Counted from the stretch's first letter, positions 23,010 through 34,861 are shown. The stretch is DNA of 64,000 nt from Triticum aestivum (GCF_018294505.1 NC_057802.1:556883948-556947947), one strand, 5' to 3'. A program made the numbers and translations. The notes: a model not told the origin generated them from the sequence alone.

Positions 23010-26000
23010 ATGGAGCTCGCCCCCTTCAAGCCCGCGGCCGGCGCCCTCGTCGAGTGGGGCGGCGCGGGCTCGATCCCCGCGATGGTGGCGGCGCAGCAGC
23101 AGCAGCTGCACGCGCAGGCCGACCAGCTCCAGCGCCTCGTCGTCGCCCAGTGCCGCCTCACCGGCGTCAACCCGCTCGCCCAGGAGATGGTCAGCAGCTC
23201 CTCTCCTCCACTCTCCTCTCCCACCCCGCGTCTTTCTCGATCTGCGCGCCTGTTTTTCCTCTCTGGCGCGGCCAGTTTTGCGCCTGATTGGGTGCCTGTC
23301 AAAGCTTAGGTTGGATAGTTCCGGTATCTCCGGCTTATACTTCATTCAGTTTTTTTTCCGGTAGCTGTAGTTGGTTGTTGCTGGCGTGCTGTATGATGTA
23401 AATTCCATAGTTCTGCCCAGATTGTTACTGAATTTGTGCGGCTGCGCGGTGCTTTACTACACTACATGTGTTTATTTCTAATATCTAGGCCCTAGTACAT
23501 CCAGAATATTATGTATTTATTGATCCTGATGACATAGTACTTGTAAAAGCAATTGCCAAAGTTCTGACTTTGAGACAAATGGGAAACCAGAAGGTACGCG
23601 CATCTTGGGACAGCGGGATATTGAATATTGAGATCCTAATGCATCCATAATATTATGTACCTTTTGATTCTCATACCATATAGTAGTAGTACTCTGGTAG
23701 TAAACGCTAAATCTGTAACTTCGAGACACCGAAAAATCGGAAGCTACACATGTTTAAGGACAATCGGGGTACTGAATACTGATTTCGTAGCTACTCTGAT
23801 GTTCATGATAGGCTTAGCTAGGCAAACAATTTTCTGTACTTTATCATCTGGCAAATGGAATTGTAAAATAACTTCTCTTTTGTAACTCATGTTTTTCAAG
23901 AAACGAACTTTATAAATTGTTTGAATGTATTTGGATATACGTACTTTTGTAATATTGCCAGTTTTGCATGTTTGCCATCTTGCTGTGTCGTTACCTTGCT
24001 TTAGACCCTCGATGTATGCTACAATGACCCTCTTGTACCCTTCTCGGAAATGGTTAATCTATTGACTAATCTTAAATTTGATTGTTTCTTACAGGCTGCT
24101 GGTGCATTGTCTATCAAGATAGGTGAGTTATTTCTCTGCATCAATTGGATTCAGCTTGGCATAATACATTTTTTGATACATCAGTAAAAACACAATAAAC
24201 TGACACAAGCATCATGAACTATAATATTGACAGACACTGAAAATTTTATTGGATTTAAGGAATGAAGGTTGAATCCTTCACTCATCACTCATGTCACCGC
24301 TGGCAAAATTAGATGACTAGTGCTCAGGCAACAAAGATTTTTTAAAGATTATTGCACAATATCGTAATTATTGCCTGCTATTGAAAGCATTTCTTTTATA
24401 TCGTTTCAAATTTTGTAGGTAAAAAACCAAGGGATCTGTTGAATCCGAAAGCAGTTAATTCCATGCAGTCACTTTTTGCTGTGAAAGATACTCTTGGCAA
24501 AAGAGAAACTCGTGAAATTAGTGCACTTTGTGGGCTTACTGTTACACAGGTCTGCTCTTTTTCTCGCATGTGCTGTTAATCTGTTTGTACCTTTATGTCT
24601 TATGCCTGTTTATGTGCTCTTTATACACTTTTCTTATGGTTGGTTTGGAATGGAATTACACCTTCATCTTTTCACCATATACAAGTGAACAATAGCCATT
24701 GAACTGGGTTCAAGTTTCAACAGTATCTCTATATTTCCCCCCTTTTTATTTTAGCTTGATTGGTTGCAATATGTTTGGTTCCTGTGTCAAACATGAGCTT
24801 ATGATATCATTTGAATTCCCTTTTCCGTGAGTTGTTATTGACAAGCTCTACCTCAATGGTTATTAGGTAAGGGAGTTTTTTGCAAGTCAGCGTACACGAG
24901 TAAGAAAAGCTGTCCGTTTGTCACGAGAGAAAGCACTCAAATTGGAGGCATCCAAGACAGCACTCAAATTGGAGGCATCCAAGACGGCTACCAATGTATG
25001 CTCCTTGAACACTGAGCAGACACCTCTTGACATTGAGACACATGCTCAAGTTGTTGAACCTTTGAGTACTTTAGAACCATTGGAGATGTTCCAAAGCTCT
25101 TCACAACTAGCGGAGGCCCCTCAGAGCTCTCTACAACAGCCAGAGGTCCAGCAGTGCACTGCAACCCCAATCCCTATCACCCCTACGGGATCAATCCAAC
25201 CAACTGATGCTAAGATTAATCCAGATTCTGTTCAAAAGGAAACCAAACAAGAGGAAGTTGCCCCTGGTGTTGAGTCAGAAGATAAAAAGTTTTTGGATAG
25301 TATATTTGCCCTAATGCAGAAGGAGGAAACATTCTCTGGACAGGTCAAGTTGATGGAATGGATTCTTCAAATAAATAATGCTACGATTCTTAGTTGGTAA
25401 GATATAGGTCTTATAGTATGTACAGAGCTTGAAATGATTATATCATTCCTAGCTTCACGTTTCCAAGAACTGTGCAGGTTCTTAACAATGGGCGGTTTGA
25501 CTATTGTCTCAACATGGCTGAGCCAAGCAGCTACTGAAGAGCAAACAACTGTTATTCTTGTCATTTTCAAGGTTCTTATTTGTGCCATCTGAGCATGTAT
25601 GTATATGTGTATAGCATGTATTTTGAACTATCATCTCATTGCTGTAGGTGCTTCTTCACCTCCCACTACATAAAGCTTTGCCAGCCCACATGTCAGTTGT
25701 ATTGCAAACTATTAACAGATTGCGGTTTTATAGGACACAAGGTGTGTAGAAACTGCCACAAGACTTACATTTGTATTGCATGATCTTTGACATCAGAAAG
25801 ACAATTTCTAGTTTGATAATGTTTCAACTTTCAAAGGCCTAATCATGTTGTTAATTTCTATATTTGCTTCCCCAGTACAGTATTGTTGAGAACTTGAGAT
25901 GGATTTTTCCATCAGAATTAGTTCTAGCATTTTTTGCTTTTCTTATTGCACAGCTGTATGAACTTATGCATTTATTGATTTTCTTAATTTCCCGGGCTGC

Positions 26001-26273
26001 TTACTAATACATATCTGATTTTTGAAGATCAGACATATCTGGCAGGGCCAGAAACCTGCTCTCCAGATTGAGTAAAGTGCTCGTACGGAGTCAGGCATCG
26101 AAGAAACCTCAAAAAGATTTAATCTGTAAACAAAGGTGAGTTCCACATTGTTTGCTATTACCTTTTCTCTAGGTTTCCATTGTGGTAATTTATTTTCTAT
26201 TACAGGATAAGTGAAATTCTCCACGATGAGTCCTGGAAATCTGAAGTTGATATTACTGTAAGTATTTAAGCAA

Positions 26274-26332
<59 letters not shown>

Positions 26333-29300
26333 TGGGTAGATTCACATGTTCTGCAATTTAATCGCTGTGTTCTATCAGGAGGAGATCCTTGCCTTGACTG
26401 AAGGTGCAAGTGAGAGCAGGTGCGTTTTTACTTCTCACTATGGTTTCTTCTTTGAATTAGTTTAAACTGTAGTAATGCTAAGTGATTTTCGTTACCTCTA
26501 TTTTGTTTGGTAAATTTTTGTTTGACTTGGTCTGTGTGGCATTGTGCAGAAAGCCTGAGCCCAAGAAAACTCCACTGCTGCTCACTGCTTCTGCTGATGA
26601 GTCTTATAAAAAGAGTCCTGTGCAGACAAGTATCCTTTTGTTATGTTTAAGTTCACCACTACCAGTTTTACTTCTCTTTCTGAACATATTGTTATCTGTT
26701 CCTGTGTATGATATGCTATTATAGGATTTTTTTTTCCAATCACATTCATATTATAGTTCATCCTTAGCAAATAGTAGTGTCTAATTAACTAATCTGTACT
26801 AAGATATGGTGGCTTTGGTAGTTTCATCAGTATCTTGCACTTCTTACATAAGGACCCTTTAGGAGTTTCTCAATTTTTATTTTGTCCCTAGTTGGTGTGT
26901 GTTGTGTCTGGTTATATTTTTTTTAATAATATGTCTTGTTAAATTGGTATTACTAATAGCTTCCTTTTCAGTTTTCTCTTTAGTTACAGCCTGTGGACAT
27001 ATAGGTTTCTCCAAAGGCAGTGTTGCTGTCTATTCTTGCTTTAACTGTGTAAATTGGATGGTTCATGAATAAATATAATTAAGTTTATAATTGTGCATGT
27101 AGACTTCATATTGGTTATTACTCATTATGATTGAGGTCATCTTCAAATTGAATTTTTTACTCTGTTACTTCAGTTATATTGACATTTATCATATCTCAAA
27201 CTGTGTGTGAATTTCCTTAGCTAATTTACAGAGTCCAAGGAAAGAAGAAAAGTTCAACTTGTAGAACATCCAAATCGGAAAGCTGCCGGGAAGAATGCTC
27301 ATTCGGCAAGGGGCATATGTACAAATAATAGCAGACCATTATCTGCAGATGATATCCAAAAAGCAAAGATGCGTGCCATGTTTATGCAGGAGAAGTATGG
27401 CAAGGTTGACACAAGTAAAGTGTCTGATAAACCTGAGATGACAGAAAATAAAAAACCCTCTGGCTTGGTCAACTCGAATGAGCCTCCTATGCCCAGAAGT
27501 CCCCTCACATCAACTGCTAAACAACCTGTTGACCCAAGCCCATCAACTTCTATACAGAATGCTGTACCTTTGTCTGATAATCCAGAAATCCTGGCCACTC
27601 CGAAGCTAAACATAGCTCCCAGTGAGACCCCCATAGAGAAATTGGATTCCAAGAGGGTTCATTGGCAGATACCACCAGGTATACCTTTGCTTTGTGCTCC
27701 CTCACTTGCCCAATTTCTTAAGAGTGTTGGGTCTATCCGAGTTCAATAAACTTCTTTGGACAACAAGAACCAGTGAAGTCGTATGGTTAATGGAGTGTTC
27801 GGCGGCTTAAAAACTTGGGAGTGCATTGTCTTTTATTTGTAACAACACCCCAAGCTTTTCCGAATGGCGTAAACCATAGCTTATATCAGGTTTGATCTCC
27901 AAAATCAATATATGGAGATGAATCACCTTCAGTTGAAACTTGAAACGGAGAAAACTGCACCTCAACATACATTTTGTGTCACACATACCTTTTGTTTGAT
28001 CTCATGCACGCCAGTTATATGTGCATTTTCAACGCTATGAATAACTCATCTAAGATGTACATTTGAACCTAAGATGGGTAATCGAATGAAGGTTATCCAA
28101 GACACAGGGTCAATGTTGTGTACAATTTTCTGCAATGGCACAGGAAATTAACATTTATGGTTTCCCATGTATCATATGAACATGCGTGTAGTACCATGCT
28201 TTCAGGCTGCATCACTAGTTACTTGGTGTACTTGTAGGAAGTATGCTGAGTAAATCCACAACGGTTTATACTTGGACCAATGTGTTTATACAGTTCCTGA
28301 GCATATCGATCTGGAAGAACACAAATAATGACGAAAGTGGATCATGTGCCTGGCATAGCATGTGACCTGAAAATCTGTATCACATATGTCGCATCCAAAT
28401 TTTTGCTCATTCAAAATTCGTACACAAGATGACAAACAAGTACTGCTCTCAAAGCACATTGAATAGTTGTGGTTTGGCCTGGCACATGCCATGGCGGTGC
28501 CCAGTGCGTGTGACCTTCTACACATATATTATGCATCCAGTTCATAAAAAATATCCAGCATAATCCACTAATAGCCACTTTGTGTATTAATGTAAAATTA
28601 CTTGCTAAAAGCAGTAGACATTCAGGAGGTGTGTTTAACTTCATAATTCGCTATTTTCTGGCAGTTGTAAACTGTTCAATTTCTGTTCTGGGAGTTTGCA
28701 GAGCAGATGAAAAGCTCTGGGGTCCTTTGCTTATATCAAATGCTACCCCATGCTGAAGTTACATGACCATCAAGAAATACAATGTTGTTTATTTAAATAT
28801 AAAATCATGTTGCCTGTTCCTTAATTTGCAGTGCACATGGGGAGTTGTAATGTAAGCGTTCTTATAATTTGGTCTTATTTGACCTGCAGCTGTTGTTGTG
28901 TGACTGACTGACTGTGGTAGGCCTACCTGTTTCTGTATCAGAAGCAGCCACTTCTTGGCCCTTCGAATTTTGATACTTATTTGCAGCGAAATACTCCCTC
29001 CGTTCCTAAATACAAGTCTTCTTAGAGATTTCAATATGGACTACATACGGAGCAAAATGAGTGAATCTACACTCTAATATACGTCTATATACATCCGTAT
29101 GTAGTTCATATTGAAATCTCTAAAAGGACTTGTATTTAGATACGGAGGGGGTTCATATTACCTGACACTTGACATTGACGTAAATGGGCTACCTAGCGAT
29201 TTTGTTCATTATTACTTATCATACAAACAACTCGGCTCACTAGGAATCCCAGAGATACCATTATGCTGTTGGCGATTGCTGTTTCAACAACTGTTAAATA

Positions 29301-31734
29301 GAGAAGCTGTGAAATTGAGTTTAAAATAGCTGCGAGTTTGATAAATAAAGGAACTAAACTGAGGATCTTGTTAGCCAAACCTTAACATGAAGAAGCAACG
29401 GGTTGAATGATGTGATCCAGCTATTTTAGCCAGTTGAGGTTAAATACAAGGAACTTACCAATTGATACCATTGCGTTTTGCCTGCTGCAGAGATTAAAAT
29501 GTTCTTGCTTTTTTAACTTTCTAAATCTAATATTTTATAAGGCTGTTACCTGGAACATGACCTATGCTCTATTGGTTTATCTGTTCATTGTTTGAAGTTT
29601 ATTATCTCCTATTGCAGAGGTGTGGATAGACCCCTCGTGGAGTGTTAGTGCTGGGGAAAACAGCAAGGAGCTTGACGTTCAGGCACAGAGAAATCGACGT
29701 GAGAAGGAAACCTTTTATGCAAGTCCAAAGGACATTCCATCGAATCCCAAGGACCCATGGGATTTGGAAATGGACTTTGACGACAGCCTGACCCCAGAAA
29801 TTCCAATTGAGCAGCCACCAGATGCTGACACTATGGAGGTGGATGGCGTCGGAGCTGCCCCTCCAAACATGGTTGTTCCTGGTGAGATCCAGCAAGTTGG
29901 ATCAACCTCGTCATCATCTCTGACAGTCAGTGCTGGTGCAAATGGTGCAGCTTCTGAGCCAGATCTTGAGCTGCTTGCAGTGCTGCTCAAGAATCCACAG
30001 CTTGTATTTGCTCTATCATCTAACGAGGTGGGGAACCTGCCAACCGAGCAGACCGTCGTGCTCCTTGACATGCTGAAGCAGACTGGCCTTGGACTTTCGG
30101 AGCTGGTCAATAGTCTGCCCAACGGTGCTGGGGTTCCAAACAAGCCTGAACCCGTCCCTGAAACTATCCCTACTTCACTTCCATCACCGACTCCTCCAAA
30201 AGATCTTCCAGCAAGTGTTAGTCTGCTGGCTCTCTTTTTCTTATCTTTTTCCAGTGTCAAGGCTGTCACTCTTTGTTCATGTATATATGTATGTTATCTT
30301 TGGCAGGTGGGCTGGAGATCTGATTTTCCGACGCATGCGAGGGCTCCAAACTCGCAGCAGGCGCATCTACCAAATAATGGAAACACACCTTTTGCAAGCG
30401 AAGTGCACCAAAGCTTCTCAAATGTTGTTAGTCCGTTGCCTTCACAACCCTATACTTCAGTTTCTGCCTTGCCGGCACACATCCAAAGTAACGCCCCGTC
30501 TTTACAATCTCAGTCGGCGATCTCAGTAAATTCGCTGACTCAGTATGCTGCGCCCGTGAATAACATGCTGGATAGAACTTTGGTACACCAGCATACCCAG
30601 CCATATGGCTTGGCGTCTGATCATGCTGCAGTGGCCATCCATCAGCAGCCAGCGGTAAATAAACCAGCCCATGAATTTCAGAACATGTCAAACTCCGGTC
30701 TAGCACGTTCCTTGACTCCCGAGCCGAATGCCGCAGCTTATGCGACATTCCCCTGGCAATCTGGTGCTGCTAATGTTGTCAGCACTGGACGAAGTACAAC
30801 ACCTGATCAGTGGGCCGACCGCGTAACCAATTCATTTAATGACGCGTCAGCGCCCTATCTTAACCAGAGTGCTTACAGCAACCAAGGCTTGCAGAGCACA
30901 TACGATGCCTATGGTTCTTCTACGTCAGCCTCATCCCAGGGACTGAACAGAAATGGTTACATCCAAACGTCAGAGTACCAGATGTCGGGGCGTAATGTTC
31001 GCCAGCGACACTCGCTATCCCCTGAGCCAGGTTCCGCTAGAGTGTATGGCGGCACGCAAGGGTACATTCCGGAGTCGTCGAAGCTGGGGAATTATGGGCA
31101 GCAGAGCTACAATCCTCCTGTGGCATCAAGGGACTGGAGTTCTGGGCAGCAGAGTTACACCCCGGCTGAACCATCAAGGGACTGGAGTTCTGGGCAGCAG
31201 AGCTACACCCCGGCTGAACCATCAAGGGACTGGAGTTCCTTGCAGCAGAGCTACACGTCGGCTGAACCATCAAGGGACCGGAGCTCCGGGCAGCAGGGCT
31301 ACACCCCAGCCGAGCCTTCAAGGCAGTGGAGCTCGGGGCAACAGAGCTACACTCCAGCTGAACCTTCAAGGCAATGGAGCACCGGACAGCAGGGCTACAC
31401 TCCAGCCGAGCCTTCAAACCAGTGGAGCTCCGGGCAGCAGGGCTTCACCCCAGCTCAACCTTCAAACCACCGGAGCTCCGGGCAGCAGGGCTACACTCCA
31501 GCCGAGCCTTCAAGGCAGTGGAGCTCGGCGCAGCAGGGCTACAACCCATCCGACCCTTCAGTGCAGCAGGGCTACACCCCCGCCGAGCCATCGAGGCCGT
31601 GGAGCACGGCCAGCCAGGGGGCCCAAAACCCTGACACATCAAGGCAATGGAGCGGTGCAGGGAAGCAAGACTATTACGCTCCGAGCGACGGCCGGAGCCC
31701 GTACGACCAGCGCCGGAGAAGACGATGGGAGTGA
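23010..31734 (+). CDS. LD: LUMINIDEPENDENS homologue (homeodomain flowering-time protein)
   Basis: LD is a nuclear homeodomain protein of the autonomous flowering pathway in Arabidopsis. Coding exons: 23010-23189, 23489-23593, 24095-24122, 24419-24549, 24867-25396, 25478-25571, 25648-25741, 26033-26135, 26206-26257, 26379-26419, 26550-26629, 27232-27678, 29618-30216, 30307-31734. All junctions are GT-AG and all phases agree, giving 3912 nt, about 1303 residues. The homeodomain is at about 107-166 with recognition helix VREFFASQRTRVRK. A TFIIS N-terminal-like helical domain is at about 288-400 (KKFLDSIFALMQKEE to LLSRLSKVLV). Then come a basic stretch (KSKERRKVQLVEHPNRKAAG), an acidic patch (PWDLEMDFDDSLTPE), a Q/S/P-rich tail and a 16-residue repeat array, ending in DQRRRRRWE. 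The Arabidopsis protein is about 950 residues; the excess is mostly in the tail. No disabling change is seen. The last intron boundaries are the least certain. Confidence 0.92.
24933..24986 (+). repeat. 27-bp tandem duplication inside LD exon 5
   Basis: Two copies (24933-24959 and 24960-24986) differ at the last base only. They encode ALKLEASKT twice, just after the homeodomain. The frame is kept. Confidence 0.9.
26276..26329. repeat. (AT)27 microsatellite in LD intron 9
   Basis: An uninterrupted AT dinucleotide run of 54 bases starts 19 bases downstream of the exon 9 donor site (26257/26258). Such runs vary in length between accessions and can fold on themselves. Confidence 0.95.
27679..29617 (+). 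other. LD intron 12 (1.9 kb), the longest intron
   Basis: The intron is bounded by a GT donor in CCACCAG/GTATAC and an AG acceptor in ATTGCAG/AGGTGTGG. It holds a Stowaway MITE at 28994-29151. Otherwise I see no coding potential, RNA gene or other repeat. Confidence 0.8.
28994..29151. mobile_element. Stowaway-like MITE in LD intron 12
   Basis: The left end CTCCCTCCGTTCCTAAATAC and the right end TTTAGATACGGAGGGGG are inverted copies. The inner arms also pair (AGAGATTTCAATATG with CATATTGAAATCTCT). The length is 158 bp. The left flank is TA; the right flank has drifted (TT). These are the hallmarks of Tc1/mariner-derived Stowaway MITEs in Triticeae. Confidence 0.88.
30217..30306 (+). other. 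LD intron 13, 90 nt, in frame and stop-free
   Basis: The donor is GCAAGT/GTTAGT and the acceptor TTTGGCAG/GTGGGC. The length is a multiple of three with no stop codon in the reading frame, so retention would add 30 mostly hydrophobic residues. The alternative donor two bases upstream (GCAA/GTGTTA) would put the next exon out of frame at once. Another AG (CCAG, 30251-30254) lies inside. Removal is favoured because the inserted residues (Leu, Phe, Val and Cys-rich) do not fit the hydrophilic tail. Confidence 0.65.
31096..31653 (+). repeat. Coding minisatellite: 48-bp unit, about 11 copies, in the last LD exon
   Basis: The array encodes imperfect 16-residue units of the type GQQSYTPAEPSRDWSS. 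Variable positions are mainly S/G after QQ, R/N before D/Q/H, and D/Q/H before W/R. One unit is shortened (about 31552-31575) and the last is divergent (TASQGAQNPDTSRQWS). The repeats cover about residues 1092-1277. The Q/Y/S-rich composition resembles disordered, low-complexity tails. Confidence 0.92.
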
Positions 31735-32640
31735 GTTGTACATTAGCTAATTCTTTGGGTGGCTCCCTCCCTGATTGTGTGATGTTCGATTCGTTAACTC
31801 TAGTCTCGGTGATTGGCGCCGAGGCCATCAAGAAAAACTATACATCATGTAATGTCAGTAGTAGTGGTTGTAGCTGCAGGTGGATGATGGAGAACAAAGG
31901 GAAACAGGAAACTTATAGTAGAGAGGATAGGCATGCATCCAATGATAGCCAAAAATTTCTTTTCGCCGCGCGCGCGCGGCTGCCGTATTGGGCGATCTGT
32001 CTCCGTCTTGGGCGTCTTGCGCATTTCGTGTGTGCTGCGAAGGGAGGGGAAAGAAAAGAGGTGGCGCGTGGCATCCAGCAAAAGTTACCTTGTTCTTTAT
32101 TCGCATCGTCAGTCAATTAGATTCTTGGCGTTTTCATATCTTTTGGCTGTTGTGTTTTATTTCCAAATTCCTGAAACAAAGGAACAGAAAAAGGATATTT
32201 GGATAACCTGCGAACGTCAGATTTTTTAGGTATGGCAAGCCGAGCATATTTTGTGGCAAATTATGTTGGCACGAAGATATCAATTTCCTTTAGCAAACAC
32301 AGATGGCGGATATATCGTGTACAGTTCTTTACCAGGATTTGTCGTGCCATATAAACATTTGATTTGCCGTGCTTAACCAGCGAACGTCAAATTCTTAACA
32401 ATTTTGATAAAAAGTATATAGGTTAGTGTTCAATGACATCTTTATACTACATGAACGATTAAAATTGTGTGTAGTAGAAACGTAAGATTCTTTCGTGAGT
32501 GATTAGAGTGGATACAAATGTTCCTATTGAAGGTAGTGCAAATGAATCCTAAGAAAAGACATGTTTGATTTAGGTAGTATATAATCTGGTACTCTGTCTG
32601 TAAAGAAGTATAAGAGAGTTAGTGATCTATAAATCAAATA
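31735..32640 (+). other. LD 3' UTR and downstream DNA
   Basis: The sequence after the TGA is AT-rich with no conserved frame. The 3' end of the transcript probably falls within the first few hundred bases; I see no decisive polyadenylation signal. A (CG)n patch at about 31966-31979 is the only compositional oddity. The rest shows no gene or repeat I recognise. Confidence 0.4.
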
Positions 32641-33030
32641 TTGCCTTTGGAGGAGCTCGGCTTTGAAAAAAATATCAAAATTCCTCAAATTTCATATTTT
32701 CTACATTTCAAAAAAATCTGAAAAATGCAGATATACATGGAGAAATAACACACATTTGTGTAAATTTTCAGGGCAAAATACGTTGAAATGAGAGCTGTGA
32801 AAAAAGTCAAATCTTGGGCTTTTAAACATATGATACTATTCATCCTCCCAGGCTATGAATTTGTCTTTTTTTGTACAGGTTTTTTTTCAACGTATTTCAT
32901 CCTGAAATTTTACACACATACACATAACATCCTTATTTATTTACACAATTTTTTTTTCAGATTTTTTGAAACCGAAAAGTTTGAATTTTGATTTTTTTTT
33001 AAAAGGCATCCATGAAGGCCGAGAGCCAAA
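32641..33030. mobile_element. Foldback (MITE-like) element
   Basis: The left arm (GGAGCTCGGCTTTGAAAAAA ... ATATCAAAATTC, then TTTCAAAAAAATCTGAAAAA) is an imperfect inverted copy of the right arm (TTTTTCAGATTTTTTGAAAC ... GAATTTTGATTTTTTTTTAA ... GGCCGAGAGCC). The centre is near 32830. Internal pairs such as CAAAATACGTTGAAAT with CAACGTATTTCATCCTG support one hairpin-forming unit. No target-site duplication was established, so the family is unknown. The short open frame at 32788-32991 is part of the arms. Confidence 0.6.
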
Positions 33031-33144
33031 CGTCCGTTCTCTCTATAAATGCTCTTATATTTCTTTACAGAGGGAGTATATTATAGTGTGCTTACACAAA
33101 GATCCATGTCCGTCCTTAATTTAACACATACATTAAACAATAAA

Positions 33145-33785
33145 CTAACATTTTTTCGAGAAAACTTTCAATCTATTCTTCAATTGTCAAAGTAAAAATT
33201 ACATCCAGGTCCATAGACCACCTAGCGACGACTACAAGCACTGAAGCGAGCCGAAGGCACGTCGCCATCATCGCTCCTCCCTCATCGGAGTCGGACAACT
33301 ATTGTTGTATTAGACAGTCAGGAAGTCGTTGTGCTAAGGCTCATAGGACCACCACACTAGGACAACAACCGCCGCCGATGAAGAGAATCATAGATCGGAA
33401 GGATCCAACCTGTAGACACACATAGGTAGACAAACAAAGACCGGATCAAGACGGCTCCACAGAAGACAAATTCCGACCGGATCCCATGAGATCCGCCAGA
33501 AACGCACCTTCACACGCCCTCCGACTATGCTAAAGGCATCGCCAGAACAGGGGCTAGGCAGGAAGGACCTTATTCCATCTTCAAGAAGCCGCCGCCACCT
33601 CGTCTTCTTGAACATGCCACAAACCCTAACAGAACTAAAAACACCTAAAAACGGAGCCCTCCCGCTGGCAAGTGTCGGGATCCACCGCGGCTCCATGGTC
33701 CAAGGATCATAGGAGACTAGGTGGACCGGTGGGGGCGCCGGTGAGAGGCAGGAAAACCTAGATGAGAGTTTTCACGAGGGAAGGA
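33145..33785 (-). mobile_element. Probable non-LTR retroposon remnant
   Basis: Read on the minus strand, the segment runs from a GC-rich, gene-like start to an AT-rich end closing in TTTTCTCGAAAAAATG, which looks like a 3' untranslated region with a short A-tail. A frame at 33388-33696 (-) has no recognisable domain. I judge this a widespread cereal repeat by its style rather than by an alignment; it could also be a decayed gene fragment. Confidence 0.35.
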
Positions 33786-34070
33786 GGAGGATTACGAGGG
33801 AGACACGCACCTCCGTGGGTTCCAGCCCACAAGTGCAGAATTATTGGGGTGCGGCACCGAATAATCTTATCCACTAGATTATGATGAACTGACGGCATGT
33901 ATGTATGCAACTTGGTGGACGGTTCTTCTTGGTCACTGAGAAATAGCAGCTGTTCCAACAAGTTACAAGAACGGTTCCTTTTGCCATCTATAGGTAGGTA
34001 CACACACGCGATCGAAATGAGATTTATTTCACTAACCATGCATGCATCCATACATGGTACTACTACTCCC

Positions 34071-34500
34071 TTAGTTGCACTGAATGCTGCTCCTGTGTGG
34101 TTGCAGAGACGACGACATGCCACAGTTCTGTGTGCAGCAGCAGTAGGTCATGAAGGGGAAGGGGGCGCAGTAGCCCGCGTCATACCCTTCCGCCCGGCAC
34201 GGCTTGTTGCAGGTGCCGCGCTTGGCGCACAGCCCCCCGTGCCACGTCTCGCTGATCTCGCCGCAGATGATGTATCCGGCTGCACCCCATCACCATCACC
34301 AGTTGCCACGATTAGCCAAGAATTATGATCAATCAATCGAAAGAATGAATGAAGAAAAGAAATTATTACTACGTACGAGGGTGCTCAGCAACCGAGTCAG
34401 GGATGTCCCGAGCGCAGTTAGCCATGGCGATGATCAGCAGACACACACTCAGCTTCATTAATAAGCTCTTCTTCATCGCCGACCACGCTCCCATGGCCAT
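34071..34500 (-). CDS. Defensin-like secreted cysteine-rich peptide, two exons
   Basis: Exon 1 is 34500-34377 and exon 2 is 34279-34071, joined by a 97-nt GT-AG intron in consistent phase, giving 110 residues. The N-terminus (MKKSLLMKLSVCLLIIAMA) is a typical signal peptide, with likely cleavage after NCA. The mature part shows the CS-alpha-beta spacing of plant defensins: C-x11-C-x5-C-x3-C-x9-C-x8-C-x-C-x3-C, with CNKPC as the CxxxC helix motif, a GYC gamma-core start and an unusual CCC in place of CxC. A further Cys lies near the C-terminus. Such peptides are secreted and often act in defence or signalling; the role here is inferred. A TATA box lies upstream. The first of two close Met codons (MAMGAW) was taken as the start. 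Confidence 0.75.
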
Positions 34501-34551
34501 GGCCTATGCCTATGCCTATGCTTTGGTTGCTCCTCCCCCCTTCCAATATCC

Positions 34552-34560
34552 GCATATATA
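34552..34560 (-). promoter_or_regulatory. TATA box of the defensin-like gene
   Basis: Minus-strand CTATATATG lies about 52-60 bases upstream of the start codon at 34500. The position fits a short 5' UTR. Confidence 0.55.
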
Positions 34561-34702
34561 GTCTAGGGGTTCAGAGGTGCAATAATGTGTTAGATTTATC
34601 CCACCATATAGCTCTTTCCTTATGGCTACAACATTAGCCTTCTCAAATCACACGTTGTCATAGCCAAATTTATTTCATAAGATATCTATGGCTTACGTAC
34701 TA

Positions 34703-34861
34703 CTCCCTCCCTTCCTAAATGTAAGTCTTTGTAGGGATTCTACTAAATGGACTAAATACGGAGCAAAATGAATGAATCCACATTTAAAATGCATCTATAT
34801 ACATCCGTACATAGTTTATAGTGAAATCTCTATAAAGACTTATATTTAGGAACGGAGGGAG
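34703..34861. mobile_element. Stowaway MITE upstream of the defensin-like gene
   Basis: The ends CTCCCTCCCTTCCTAAATGT and TATTTAGGAACGGAGGGAG are inverted repeats flanked by TA on both sides (34701-34702 and 34862-34863). The length is 159 bp. It lies about 140 bp beyond the TATA box. Its internal sequence resembles the MITE in LD intron 12, so both are the same family. Confidence 0.92.

Noticed and set aside
22734..23345. 203-residue minus-strand frame
   Set aside because: It is the antisense of the LD promoter and first exon; the plus-strand exon has correct splice sites and homology.
30953..31831. Long frames in other phases and on the minus strand across the LD repeat array
   Set aside because: A 48-bp repeat keeps all frames open; only the frame that continues from the upstream exons is real.
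33388..33696. 102-residue minus-strand frame as a host gene
   Set aside because: No recognised domain, and the surrounding segment has the look of a repetitive retroposon with an A-rich end.
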